From the NCBI GenBank assembly GCA_910587995.1, contig CAJUNS010000020.1, positions 1 through 49,316 on the forward strand: DNA of 49,316 bases. Direction: 5' to 3'. A model generated the notes under the pieces. It worked only from the letters and a program-made list of their open reading frames with translations. It was not told the DNA's origin and made no database searches. Made by a program: the position numbers and the translations under genes. Positions within the stretch are counted from its first letter, which is position 1. Every line of letters begins with the position of its first letter. Origin of the DNA: an uncultured Oscillospiraceae bacterium (GTDB lineage Bacteria; Bacillota_A; Clostridia; Oscillospirales; Acutalibacteraceae). Shown here piece after piece: positions 7,090-14,920 of this stretch.

Positions 7090-7485
7090 ATGAAAAAATT
7101 TTTCTGCGCTTGTTTCGCCTTGTGGCTGACGCTTCCCCTTACCGCCTGCACGGCTCCTGACGCGCTGCAGCTGGACCTTTCCCAAGGCTGCGGGCTGGGG
7201 CTGAAGCTGCTGCATCTTAACGCCAGCACCCAAGAGCGCCGCCAGCGGATTGAGGAATTCGCCGCTGTGTGGGAGGGCGCCCAGCCGCTGGACAAGGACA
7301 TTACCCTGTTTGCCTATTACCCGGACTACCGGCTGGAGATCCGCCGGGAAGGCCAGAGCACCCAGGCCCTGGTGGATTTGAACGGGGCCTTTTTGGACTT
7401 TCATTATGTAGGCCAGGATCAGGTCTACCGCTCCGCCATGACCGCGGAGGAGTTTAAGGCCATGCTGCACCGGGTGGAGGATTGA
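7090..7485 (+). CDS. Small predicted lipoprotein of unknown function
   Basis: 131 residues with a lipoprotein signal peptide: MKKFF, a hydrophobic core, then the lipobox LTAC with the lipidated Cys near residue 20. The mature part is a compact mixed alpha/beta domain with no motif I recognise. The promoter at 6997-7025 drives it and a bidirectional terminator follows at 7513, so it is probably monocistronic. The acyl anchor places it on the outer face of the cell membrane. Confidence 0.75.
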   Translation: MKKFFCACFALWLTLPLTACTAPDALQLDLSQGCGLGLKLLHLNASTQERRQRIEEFAAVWEGAQPLDKDITLFAYYPDYRLEIRREGQSTQALVDLNGAFLDFHYVGQDQVYRSAMTAEEFKAMLHRVED

Positions 7486-7512
7486 CCGGAAAACGCCAGT
7501 CTCCAATAAAGC

Positions 7513-7546
7513 AAGACCGGCAGGGCCGAAGCCCGCCGGTCTTTTT
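7513..7546. terminator. Bidirectional terminator between the lipoprotein gene and cotJC
   Basis: AAGACCGGC (7513-7521) pairs with GCCGGTCTT (7535-7543), followed by further T on the plus strand. It ends the lipoprotein transcript and, read the other way, the cotJ transcript. Confidence 0.75.
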
Positions 7547-7565
7547 GTTGGAGGACGCGTTCCGC

Positions 7566-8078
7566 TTATTTGTCAAAGGAGGCGTTAAACGCGTAAAAGT
7601 TCTTGGAATCCAACCGGTCAGTGAGAATGCGGAGGCCTTCGCCAAACCGCTGGTAGTGCACAATCTCCCGTTCCCGCAGGAATTTGATGGGGCCGGCCAC
7701 ATCCGGGTCGTCGCTGGCAAAGCGCAGGATGTTGTCATAGCTCAGGCGCGCTTTCTGCTCGGCCGCCAGGTCCTCGTTCAGGTCGGCGATGGGGTCGCCG
7801 GTAACCGCGAAGGTGGCCGCGCTGAAGGGCGTGCCCGAGGCCGCCTGGGGATAGACTCCGGCGGTGTGGTCCACAAAATAGTCCCCAAAGCCCGCCGCGT
7901 CAATCTGCTCCGGGGTCATGTCCCGAGTCAGCTGGTAGACGATGGTGCCCACCATTTCCAAGTGGGCTAGCTCTTCGGTGCCGATATCCGTCAAAATCGC
8001 GCTCAGCTCCGGGTAGGGCATACCATAGCGCTGGCTCAGGTACCGCAGGGAGGCTCCAATCTCGCCGTGGGGCCCTCC
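7566..8078 (-). CDS. cotJC: cotJC 3' exon: spore-coat manganese-catalase-like protein, interrupted
   Basis: The C-terminal 84% of a CotJC/manganese-catalase family protein. Its reading begins ...GPHGEIGASLRYLSQRYGMP and includes the ferritin-like TDIGTEELAHLEMVG with metal-binding E and H residues, a later ...AAEQKARLSYDNIL... and the second set REREIVHYQRFGE. There is no start of its own because the 5' part lies 8.6 kb away at 16630-16724, beyond an inserted element. Joining the two at the shared GGCCCTCC gives an uninterrupted 199-aa CotJC. Alone, this half could at most start at an internal ATG (8021) and would lack the first helix. Confidence 0.9.
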   Translation of the reverse strand, partial: GGPHGEIGASLRYLSQRYGMPYPELSAILTDIGTEELAHLEMVGTIVYQLTRDMTPEQIDAAGFGDYFVDHTAGVYPQAASGTPFSAATFAVTGDPIADLNEDLAAEQKARLSYDNILRFASDDPDVAGPIKFLREREIVHYQRFGEGLRILTDRLDSKNFYAFNASFDK

Positions 8079-8100
8079 TTATTTCAACAGACTATGAAAA
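8071..8100. other. Attachment site, recombinase end of the cotJC element
   Basis: The core GGCCCTCC (8071-8078) is followed, after exactly 10 nt, by AGACTATGAAAA (8089-8100). The other end carries the inverse TTTTCATAGTCT exactly 10 nt before its core. Joined, they form a symmetric attP of about 52 bp, the usual size for a large serine integrase site. Confidence 0.88.
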
Positions 8101-8105
8101 GTTGC

Positions 8106-9572
8106 TCAAATCACAACCCGGTAGGTGATTGCAAGCAGGGAGTTTTCCTTGTCGAAGGTGCAGTTTTCGATGACAGACCGCGCTGCGTTGTTCTTTTCTT
8201 CCAAGGTGGCCGAAGGGGACTGAAGGGTCTCAAGGGCCGTGGCGATTGCTGTTTGTAGCTGGTGCCCCACGACATCTGTATCAGACTTCGCCTTGAGTTC
8301 TTGCAGCTCGGACTTTGCCTGAGCCATGGCGTTTTCAATGTCAGTCTTGGCAACGGAAAAATCTTCCAGATTCAAGACGCCGGCCAGGTATGCTTCCTGG
8401 AGACGGCCGCTCTTTGATGTGAGCTGCTTGATGGTAGCTTCAAGGCGGGCCAGTTCATGTCCGCCGCTTGCGTTGGTGTAGATGACGTTGTAGGCTACAT
8501 TGGCTGAGTTGCTAGAGTCTGTCTTTAGCCTGGAGATGATGGCGTTCTCTAGTGCGTCGGCCCTGACGTGCTGCGAGTGCAAACATCTTCCGCTTGCATA
8601 GTTGTTGCACTTGTAGTAGTGGGGTTTAGTGAATACCAGGGTTGTGCCGCAGGCCGCACAGCGAACAATGCCAGAAATCCAGCCCTTCAGCTCACTTGTC
8701 GGCCTAGCCTTATATCCCCATTTGGCCTTTATCTCATCCAACTGGTGCTGGGCAGCTTCCCATGTTTCCATGCTAACTAATGGCTCATGTTCGCTGTCTG
8801 CAACAATGATATTCTCGTTCGAGAAGTCACGACGAGTCCACCCCGAAGGGTTCCAACGCAGCTTGCCAATGTAGACAGGATTGCGGAGTATGTACTCCAC
8901 GGTGCGGTTCTCGAACGGGTTGCCACGGTGGGTACGGACTCCCATTGCGTTTAGCTCCCTTGCGATGACGAAAAGCCCCTTGCCAGCCAAGAAACTGTCA
9001 AAGATACGGCGAACATAGGGGGCTTCGCTCTCATCAGGAACCAGAATACCGTCTTTAGCCCGATAGCCGAAGGAGGGAGCAGCCTGGAGCCTTCCTCGCT
9101 CGGCGTTGATTTTCATGCTGCGCTTTACTTCCTGGCTTAGCCTGATAGAGTAGAACTCGTCCATCCACTCGATGATACGCTCGATTAGGGAGCCAAAGGG
9201 ACCAGCAATCAGCGGCTCTGTGACACTCACAACGTCGATTCCGCACTTGGAGCGCAGGATGGACTTGTAGAATATACTCTCCTCTTGGTTACGTGCGAAG
9301 CGTGAGTATTTCCATAGCAGGATAATAGAGAAGGGACAATTCTTCTCTTTGGCTGTTGCAATCATACGCATGAACTCCGGGCGGCGCTCGGCCTTCTTAC
9401 CTGAGATGCCTGCGTCTATGTAAATCTGGTCTTCGAGCAGCAGGATGCCCTCTCGCTGTGCATACTTCCGGATTTCCTCCATCTGGCTTTCAGGGGAGAG
9501 TTCAACTTGGTCTTCAGTGGACACACGGATGTAAGCGGCTCCAAATTGTGGCGTTTTCATTTGAGCAGACAT
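8106..9572 (-). CDS. Large serine recombinase of the cotJC element
   Basis: A 488-residue integrase/excisionase. The N-terminal resolvase domain has AAYIRVSTEDQ with catalytic Ser18, then IDAGISGKKAERRPEFMRM and a LLWKYSRFARNQEES segment carrying conserved arginines. The recombinase domain follows (FGYRAKDG ... VEYILRNPVYIGKL), then a zinc ribbon (CAACGTTLVF ... CNNYASGRC) and a C-terminal coiled coil (about 375-450). Its stop lies only 6 bp from the attP arm, as is usual for these integrases. AGGA precedes the ATG at 9572; Met5 is an alternative start. I see no clear SigE-type promoter upstream, so how it is switched on in sporulation is open. Confidence 0.93.
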   Translation of the reverse strand: MSAQMKTPQFGAAYIRVSTEDQVELSPESQMEEIRKYAQREGILLLEDQIYIDAGISGKKAERRPEFMRMIATAKEKNCPFSIILLWKYSRFARNQEESIFYKSILRSKCGIDVVSVTEPLIAGPFGSLIERIIEWMDEFYSIRLSQEVKRSMKINAERGRLQAAPSFGYRAKDGILVPDESEAPYVRRIFDSFLAGKGLFVIARELNAMGVRTHRGNPFENRTVEYILRNPVYIGKLRWNPSGWTRRDFSNENIIVADSEHEPLVSMETWEAAQHQLDEIKAKWGYKARPTSELKGWISGIVRCAACGTTLVFTKPHYYKCNNYASGRCLHSQHVRADALENAIISRLKTDSSNSANVAYNVIYTNASGGHELARLEATIKQLTSKSGRLQEAYLAGVLNLEDFSVAKTDIENAMAQAKSELQELKAKSDTDVVGHQLQTAIATALETLQSPSATLEEKNNAARSVIENCTFDKENSLLAITYRVVI

Positions 9573-9654
9573 ATTGAATTCCTATACCTCCACACTAAAA
9601 AAAGCCACAGGATGTCAGGCGGAAAAACCCTGGGACACACGGCTGTTTAACCCG

Positions 9655-9680
9655 CTGACATCCGGCGGCTACCAATACCA
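9655..9680 (+). repeat. 26-bp direct repeat, copy 1, in the cotJC element
   Basis: An identical 26-bp stretch starting CTGACATCCGGCGGC and ending CCAATACCA occurs here and at 15114-15139, about 5.5 kb apart. Both are followed by a degenerate run of TACCA/ATACC units. Here GGATGTCAGGCGG (9611-9623) stands upstream in inverted orientation. Confidence 0.75.
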
Positions 9681-9741
9681 CTACCAGTACCTATACCAAT
9701 ACAACAAAAAGGACTAAAAGAGTATATCATCGCTCTACTCG

Positions 9742-10170
9742 TTACACTTGCTCGTCATCTGAGTCCTGCTCATTATCAGAATCATGCTCCTCGCTCGCGG
9801 GCGGCGTGTCGATGAATTCTGGCATTGCAGACTTCTCGTCTTCTGTCATAGCAGGCTCAAGCTGCATCCAGACCATCTTTTTCGTGAAAGTGCTCGCCCT
9901 ACTGTAAGACGAGATGACTGCCCGCATTTCCGGCGTTGGGGGCTGGTTTGGGATAGAAGACTCGGAAAGCCCGAGCAGGTAGTCCACTGACACATTGAGA
10001 GCCCTAGCCATTCTTGCAATCAGCTCGATTCTCGGACTATGTACGCCCGTAAGGTATCTGGAGACCGTAGCTTCAGTTGTGTCTGCTTTCTCGGCAAGCC
10101 ATCCCTGAGTAACGCCTCGCTGCCTGATAACAGTACGCAGATTCTCCTTGATAATTTTCTCGAAGTCCAT
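9742..10170 (-). CDS. CI-like XRE-family repressor
   Basis: A 142-residue regulator with an N-terminal helix-turn-helix (TQGWLAEKADTTEATVSRYL, about residues 21-40) of the Cro/CI type, followed by a linker and a very acidic tail (DSDNEQDSDDEQ). I chose ATG 10170 with AGGTGG 8 nt upstream over the GTG at 10182. It is transcribed away from the Cro-like gene at 10337, and the shared 160-bp region has a strong promoter for the other side. This is the classical lysogeny-switch layout. It lacks an S24 peptidase domain, so induction by RecA-driven self-cleavage is not expected. Confidence 0.85.
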   Translation of the reverse strand: MDFEKIIKENLRTVIRQRGVTQGWLAEKADTTEATVSRYLTGVHSPRIELIARMARALNVSVDYLLGLSESSIPNQPPTPEMRAVISSYSRASTFTKKMVWMQLEPAMTEDEKSAMPEFIDTPPASEEHDSDNEQDSDDEQV

Positions 10171-10255
10171 GCCATCGACCACCTTTCAATATTGTCATTA
10201 TTATACCTCTTTCTTATCTGAATTGCAATAAAATTACGAAGTCTCAATTTATAGC

Positions 10256-10283
10256 TTGACAATTATAGATATCGTGATATAAT
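10256..10283 (+). promoter_or_regulatory. Rightward promoter of the CI/Cro switch
   Basis: TTGACA (10256-10261), a 16-nt spacer and TATAAT (10278-10283). The imperfect dyad ATTATA...TATAAT overlaps the spacer and could be the repressor operator. It drives the Cro-like and replication genes. Confidence 0.7.
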
Positions 10284-10336
10284 ATTAAGTACCCCACACC
10301 CAAATCAAAACTATGAAGCAGAAAGAGGTGTATGAA

Positions 10337-10615
10337 GTGAATCCGATTGAGCTTAAATGTGCGCGAATTCGGCGAGGGAAGACTACAAGGGAGATGGCTG
10401 AGGTCATCGGCAACTCCATGGCTGCGTACAATCTCCGGGAGCGCGGCATTTGTCCTGTCACGCTGGAAGATGCCAGGAAGCTCGGGCCAGCTCTTGGACT
10501 CAGCAAAGATGAGTTCTTCATGATTTTCTTCGATGGAGATATACCGTATCGTAATGATACGGAAGACGGCTCCCATGATAACTGTGGTGTTGTACCGCAG
10601 GATGGATATGAGTAA
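10337..10615 (+). CDS. Cro-like XRE-family regulator
   Basis: A 92-residue protein whose first 60 residues form a helix-turn-helix (KCARIRRGKTTREMAEVIGN, then SMAAYNLRERG, an A-Y-x-x-x-E-R-G recognition helix end). I chose the GTG at 10337, with AGAGG 8 nt upstream, over the ATG at 10313, which overlaps that ribosome site. It faces away from the CI-like repressor and precedes the replication genes, so an early-gene regulator (Cro or anti-repressor) is the likely role. Confidence 0.75.
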   Translation: MNPIELKCARIRRGKTTREMAEVIGNSMAAYNLRERGICPVTLEDARKLGPALGLSKDEFFMIFFDGDIPYRNDTEDGSHDNCGVVPQDGYE

Positions 10616-10763
10616 AGACGGATTGGCGCTGCTTGAGGTGAGTGCAATGTGCGTAACGAAACCCGCTGGCGCCTTTTCGTTTTACCCTTACGTTACGAAA
10701 CCTCAATAATCATATATCAGATTATTGAAAATGCAATTCCGCATCAAAGGGCAGGTGAAGAAA

Positions 10764-11558
10764 ATGTGGATAAGCGTCCACGACACTGTTGACGGTTCAA
10801 AGCTCCGCAAACTGGCACGGATGGCCGGATGCCCAAAGGGTGAAGCGCTTGGCGTTCTCAGCGCAATATGGTTGTGGGGGGCAAAGAACGCCGATCAAAG
10901 CGGCCGCATCCGGGACAGCACGGAAGAGGACATTGCCCTGGTCGCTCTCCCGTTCCTCACAAAAGGTATCGACAGCTATGAGTTTGTTGAGAAAATGATT
11001 GAGGCAGGATGGATAGAGCGAGTAGACGGCGAGCTGTACTTCCATGACTGGGAGGACTGGCAGGCACCATGGTACAAGTACCAGAGGGAAAAGGAGAGAG
11101 ATACAAAGCGCCGAAGGGAAACGAGGAAAGCCAAGAGGGATGCTGACGGAAGCGGTTCTACAGGCACCATGAACATAGAGCAAAAACAGGCACCTGTATC
11201 TGCCCCAGAGCCTAGAGAGCTTGAGCAAACGCCAAAAAAGCAAAAAAGTCCAGCGAAGCCCAAACCCGAAAAGGAGCATTACGGCGATTTTGTCACGCTG
11301 ACCGAGGAGGAATACGGAAGGTTAGTCGAGAGGTACGGCGAGGCAGCCACCAAAAGAATGATTGAGATTTTGGATAACTACAAGGGTTCGACCGGGAAAA
11401 AGTATGCGAGCGATTACAGAACGATACTGAATTGGGTGTGGGAGCGGGTGCGCGATGAAAACCCGCGCCTGATCAAGGCGCAGGCGCCACAGCCGAAAAT
11501 TGCCGGCGACCTGTCTGAAATTATCCCTGAAGAATGGAGGACTGGACGAGGTGGATAG
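10764..11558 (+). CDS. Phage replication (replisome organizer-like) protein
   Basis: A 264-residue protein. The N-terminal part (MWISVHDTVDGSKLRKLARM ... EALGVLSAIWLWG ... GWIERVDGELYFHDW) is a winged-helix type domain found at the start of phage replisome organizers. A lysine/glutamine/proline-rich linker follows, then a C-terminal module (LTEEEYGRLVERYGEAATKR ... YRTILNWVWER) seen in phage replication proteins. It probably binds the phage origin and recruits the helicase loader encoded next. ATG 10764 is preceded by AGGTGAAG; the frame is open to a TTG at 10725. Confidence 0.75.
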   Translation: MWISVHDTVDGSKLRKLARMAGCPKGEALGVLSAIWLWGAKNADQSGRIRDSTEEDIALVALPFLTKGIDSYEFVEKMIEAGWIERVDGELYFHDWEDWQAPWYKYQREKERDTKRRRETRKAKRDADGSGSTGTMNIEQKQAPVSAPEPRELEQTPKKQKSPAKPKPEKEHYGDFVTLTEEEYGRLVERYGEAATKRMIEILDNYKGSTGKKYASDYRTILNWVWERVRDENPRLIKAQAPQPKIAGDLSEIIPEEWRTGRGG

Positions 11559-12411
11559 TATCAGAGACATGAACATTTTAACTCCTGTCATAGCGGCAGC
11601 GGAGAGAAATCATCCTCCGCGAGACGGGGACTACTTAGACGATGAAGGGTTTCTTGTCTGTGGGAAGTGTCACACCCGCAAGCAGTGTGAGCTGCCAATT
11701 CCTGCTGGCCTCTTTGGACAAGCGGAAGGCACGAGGAAGTTTCCGACACTATGCGCTTGCAGGCAGGCCGAAATTGAACAAGAGAAACGAGAGCGGCAGG
11801 CGCAGGATGAAATGAGGCTGGTGCAGGACCTAAAGCGCAACAGTCTTATGGACAATGCGTTCCGGGAGGCTACGTTTGATAACTACCGGGTAGATAAGGA
11901 TAACGACAGAAATTTGAAGCTGTGCAAGCGGTACGCTGAACGATTTGACGAGATGCTCAAAAAGAACATGGGACTCATGTTCTATGGAGATGTAGGAACT
12001 GGAAAGAGTTTTTCAGCAGCTTGCATCGCCAACCATCTTCTGGACAGAAGAATCTCCGTTGTGATGACATCGTTTATCAAGCTGCTGGACGCGATGCAGA
12101 ACTTTGGGAACGATAACGATGCGATGATTCGGAAGATGAATAGGGCGAAGCTGCTCATCATCGATGACCTTGGGGCAGAGCGCGGGACTGATTTTGCCCT
12201 GGAAAACGTATACCACGTTATCGACAGCAGGGTGAGAGAGCAAGCCGCTCATCATTACCACGAACCTGACGCTGGCAGAAATCAGAACCCCTATCCCAAC
12301 AACCGGGCAGTCCTTGCTATCGAGAACATCCGCGAGGTGTACAAAGAACGGCTCAAGAAGCATGACTTCCTCGAAGATGGGAGGCGGGACGATGGGCCGG
12401 AAGAGAGCTAA
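11551..12411 (+). CDS. DnaC-like helicase loader, C-terminus out of frame
   Basis: A 286-residue product of an AAA+ loader gene. A cysteine cluster lies near residue 35-65 (CGKCHTRKQC ... LCAC), Walker A is FYGDVGTGKS, and Walker B is LLIIDDLGAE. After NVYHVIDSRVRE the family normally continues K-P-L-I-I-T-T-N-L, the sensor-1 region. That sequence is present but in the +1 frame from 12242 (KPLIITTNLTLAEI). The frame actually translated switches to an unrelated tail (NRAVLAIENIREVYKERLKK). So the gene carries a frameshift near 12240 or ends in a deletion junction. GTG 11551 overlaps the upstream gene by 8 nt. Confidence 0.72.
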   Translation: MDSIRDMNILTPVIAAAERNHPPRDGDYLDDEGFLVCGKCHTRKQCELPIPAGLFGQAEGTRKFPTLCACRQAEIEQEKRERQAQDEMRLVQDLKRNSLMDNAFREATFDNYRVDKDNDRNLKLCKRYAERFDEMLKKNMGLMFYGDVGTGKSFSAACIANHLLDRRISVVMTSFIKLLDAMQNFGNDNDAMIRKMNRAKLLIIDDLGAERGTDFALENVYHVIDSRVREQAAHHYHEPDAGRNQNPYPNNRAVLAIENIREVYKERLKKHDFLEDGRRDDGPEES

Positions 12412-12661
12412 GCACAGAAAGCCCGTTGGCACTATGAACGTCATTCTGGCTCTACTGGGCGTGTTTCTGCTGGCATTTATCGTTGCCATGATAGTGATTT
12501 TCGTCCGGCAAGGCTCCACCCCGGATATCCTGATTGGCGGGGTGTTTACCCTCTGCGGTACTGAGTGCGGCATCATGGGGTGGATAAAGAATCACAAAGA
12601 AAAGGCCCAGACCCGGAAGTGGGAGCTGGAAGATAGAGAAAGGAGCAATCGAGATGGCTAA
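12392..12661 (+). CDS. Small phage-type membrane protein
   Basis: 89 residues with a basic N-terminus (MGRKRAKHRKP), two hydrophobic segments (about 15-40, NVILALLGVFLLAFIVAMIV, and about 47-64) and a charged tail. Proteins of this shape sit before lysis genes in clostridial prophages. GGGAGGCGGG precedes the ATG. It overlaps the end of the DnaC-like gene by 20 bp in another frame and the start of the next gene by 8 bp. Confidence 0.65.
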   Translation: MGRKRAKHRKPVGTMNVILALLGVFLLAFIVAMIVIFVRQGSTPDILIGGVFTLCGTECGIMGWIKNHKEKAQTRKWELEDRERSNRDG

Positions 12662-13049
12662 TTATGCAAGCGCTCTCATCAAAACGGCTATTGCCGAAAT
12701 CGGCTACAAGGAAAAGCGCACCAACGCTCAGCTGGACGACAAGACCGCAAATGCCGGCGGCGGTAACTGGACAAAGTACGCCCGGGACTTTGATAACAAG
12801 TGGCCCAACTGGTACAACGGCAAAAAGACCTATGTGGATGCGCTGAAAAAATCCCAGCAGTTTGACAAAGAGGCCCAGGAATGGGCGTTGCAGGTGGCAC
12901 TGGCTCAGGCGCAGCGGTTACTAACGGAAGATGCAAAGTCTTTCCTGACGGAGGCGTATGGGGATCTGTCTAAGTATTTAGAGGGCCGGATTGAGGCCGA
13001 GGTTAGGAACCAAAAGGTAGGGTTCGGTACGTTGACTTTGAGTGCATAA
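12654..13049 (+). CDS. Endolysin/holin fusion remnant
   Basis: 131 residues that look like two phage lysis proteins joined. Residues 1-62 (SALIKTAIAEIGYKEKRTN ... WTKYARDFDNKWPNWYNGKK) are the start of a CHAP-type amidase endolysin, cut just before the catalytic Cys region. From about 63 on (YVDALKKSQQFDKEAQEWAL ... LTEDAKSFLTEAYGDL) it reads like the C-terminal part of an LLH-type holin. No catalytic residues remain, so peptidoglycan cleavage is not expected. The join marks a deletion in the ancestral lysis cassette. AAAGGAG precedes the ATG and a terminator follows. Confidence 0.65.
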   Translation: MANYASALIKTAIAEIGYKEKRTNAQLDDKTANAGGGNWTKYARDFDNKWPNWYNGKKTYVDALKKSQQFDKEAQEWALQVALAQAQRLLTEDAKSFLTEAYGDLSKYLEGRIEAEVRNQKVGFGTLTLSA

Positions 13050-13056
13050 TAAAAGG

Positions 13057-13100
13057 CCCCCGGCTTTCCCGATTGATTGGGAGAACCGGGGGATTTTTTT
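13057..13100 (+). terminator. Terminator of the replication/lysis operon
   Basis: CCCCCGG (13057-13063) pairs with CCGGGGG (13086-13092), with additional inner pairs, followed by TTTTTTT (13094-13100). Confidence 0.85.
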
Positions 13101-13185
13101 GTTTTTATTATTAAAGAACAAAAATTAAGTAGAATTAAAATCATCATCTAGCGCTGTTTTTGCTTTCACAAGTGATTATGAAAAA

Positions 13186-13235
13186 CCCATAGCTTCGTTA
13201 CTCCCCATATGGTTGGGGGAACTACTCGCTATGGG
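13186..13235. other. Structured intergenic RNA candidate
   Basis: CCCATAGC (13186-13193) pairs with GCTATGGG (13228-13235), and inside it CCCC/GGGG (13203-13218) forms a second stem. A third hairpin, ACGTAG/CTACG, follows near 13242. The 680-bp stretch 13050-13732 otherwise contains only terminators and the promoter at 13637. A small RNA is possible but no family is recognised. Confidence 0.35.
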
Positions 13236-13441
13236 TGGATAACGTAGAATATAGCTACGAACTACGCTATTTATTATATGCGCAGAGTTAAAGGATGTCA
13301 ACTGGGATTTAATAGAAAATTTTGGAGATTTTCTCACTTTTCTTCCTGATTTCACATAATTTCGCCCTTGTTCTCCTAATTTGGATTCATCATACTGATG
13401 AATCGAACAAAGATAAAACACCATATGCATATTGAAAAGGC

Positions 13442-13481
13442 CCCACAGTTACCCTACCGAGAAGTGAACTGTGGGCATTTT
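13442..13481 (+). terminator. Terminator hairpin in the 13.1-13.7 kb gap
   Basis: CCCACAGTT near 13442-13450 pairs with AACTGTGGG near 13466-13474, followed by CATTTTTATTT. No gene I can support ends just upstream, so it may terminate a small RNA or be a relic. Confidence 0.6.
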
Positions 13482-13636
13482 TATTTACCTGGAAAATACC
13501 TGTCCAGTATATTCTACCGTTGTCAGCACCAGCCAGTCATCTGTAAAACCGTCCTGCTTGTCCGTGACCTGCTGCAATATATTGAACTCTATGATAGAGG
13601 GTCGGGGCTTATTTTTATTAGAACCATAATTTTCGA

Positions 13637-13665
13637 TTGACAAGTCCGACTTCGTAACATATAAT
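13637..13665 (+). promoter_or_regulatory. Consensus promoter of the Panacea-like pair
   Basis: TTGACA (13637-13642), 17 nt, TATAAT (13660-13665): a perfect SigA-type promoter. It would keep this two-gene unit on in the integrated state, as expected for an addiction module. Confidence 0.8.
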
Positions 13666-13732
13666 AACGTTAGAAATGGTAATAATATTGCATATTGGTA
13701 TTGTCGTAGCGATTTGGAAAGGAGGAAAGACT

Positions 13733-14389
13733 ATGTTATGGTCAAATGAGCGCAAGTTGGCTTTAAGCGGATGGCTTAACGAAAACCACAGGAGTTCCTA
13801 CTCTAGTTCTCTAAAATTGCAAAAGTTTTTGTTTTTCTACGAGTGTTTTTCAAAGGTGGACGGAGAAGAGCACGACTTTTCAAACCTAAAAGGATATAAA
13901 AATGGGCCTGTGTTTAGCAGAGTTTATGGGGACTACACGAAAGATAGAAGCGAATTTAACCATGAGGTTGTGCGTGCTTATCATGAACAGCAGCACGCAG
14001 TATCAGAAGTAAGAGCTGCACAGTGTGCTTTTTTGGTGGGTACGTTATCTGAATCGGAGCTTTCCTCTCTAACGCATGAGTTTAATATCTGGAGCGCAAA
14101 GAAGGAACGTATTTTATCAGGAGAGTATCAGGTTTCGCTGGATGAAAGCGATTTTGGAACTGAAGATGCTGGCATAGTCAGGCAGCTCCAGTCTGCTTTC
14201 CCATATGATATGATAAAAAATTCATCCATTATTGCAGTGGATGGGAAATATTTTGTACTGTCAAATGATGATGCAGAGAAGTTGACTCCTACTCATGAAG
14301 ATACCATTTCTGCGCTTGCATTGAACGCTGAACTGCATAATCCTATATATCTTGAATTGGATGAAGATGGGAGGCTGCTAGTTGATTAA
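13733..14389 (+). CDS. Panacea (DUF4065)-like protein, probable antitoxin
   Basis: A 218-residue protein whose first 100 residues show SSLKLQKFLFFYE ... LKGYKNGPVFSRVYGDY. This matches the pattern of the Panacea/SocA-like domain: a K-L-x-K helix, then a Y-x-x-G-P-V motif. That domain neutralises many unrelated toxins. The C-terminal half has no motif I know. AGGAGG stands 6 nt before the ATG. It overlaps the next gene by 8 nt and both are driven by a consensus promoter, the arrangement of a toxin-antitoxin operon. The assignment is by pattern and context only. Confidence 0.6.
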   Translation: MLWSNERKLALSGWLNENHRSSYSSSLKLQKFLFFYECFSKVDGEEHDFSNLKGYKNGPVFSRVYGDYTKDRSEFNHEVVRAYHEQQHAVSEVRAAQCAFLVGTLSESELSSLTHEFNIWSAKKERILSGEYQVSLDESDFGTEDAGIVRQLQSAFPYDMIKNSSIIAVDGKYFVLSNDDAEKLTPTHEDTISALALNAELHNPIYLELDEDGRLLVD

Positions 14390-14807
14390 CCGTAAAGATG
14401 TCATAAGAATGAAAATTCCATTTCCCAATATGTCGTCTGACCTAGCGGTTGATAGTCATATGTATATTTGCCGAAACGGTTCTTATTTAGGACGACAGAC
14501 GGAATACATAAAATGTCAAAGTTGGAAACCGTATATGCTTACCAGCCGGGACATAAATCACTTTGTAGATGAAGAGCCAGATATTAACCGTAACCCTTTT
14601 ATGAAGAAAACAAGAATAGATTGCGATAAAGTGTTCTGTACATCTTCTCTGGTTTATCCAGACTCCATGAAAACGACTAGACGGCCCGATGTAAGTGAGG
14701 ATGTCATGCAAAAGGTCGAAAGTGAACTGCTGGATGACGGCTATGCGCAAAACAATCTGAACGAAAACGAACTGCGTAGTTTGAATCCGGTTCTAAATAT
14801 GATATAA
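14382..14807 (+). CDS. Probable toxin partner of the Panacea-like protein, MazF-like by pattern
   Basis: 141 residues starting at TTG 14382, coupled to the upstream gene. Features are IPFPNMSSDLAVDSHMYIC near the start, IKCQSWKPY in the middle, then RIDCDKVFCTSSLVYP and DVSEDVMQKVESEL. The order of a P-F-P start, a central Q-S strand, a D-C-D-K-V-F strand and a final helix resembles PemK/MazF folds, but similarity is weak. It could be another toxin type. There is no signal peptide or membrane segment. A terminator follows at 14832. Confidence 0.5.
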   Translation: MINRKDVIRMKIPFPNMSSDLAVDSHMYICRNGSYLGRQTEYIKCQSWKPYMLTSRDINHFVDEEPDINRNPFMKKTRIDCDKVFCTSSLVYPDSMKTTRRPDVSEDVMQKVESELLDDGYAQNNLNENELRSLNPVLNMI

Positions 14808-14831
14808 AACTATCAAAACAATTTTTATGCA

Positions 14832-14877
14832 GCCCCGGTTCCGATGGTACAGTAGCCTGTGGAGCCGGGGTTTTTTT
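14832..14877 (+). terminator. Terminator after the toxin-antitoxin-like pair
   Basis: GCCCCGG (14832-14838) pairs with CCGGGG (14865-14870), followed by TTTTTTT. Confidence 0.8.
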
Positions 14878-14920
14878 GCTTTTCTTCGGCTTTATTTTGT
14901 CCTAGGGTTTTTCCGCAGGA

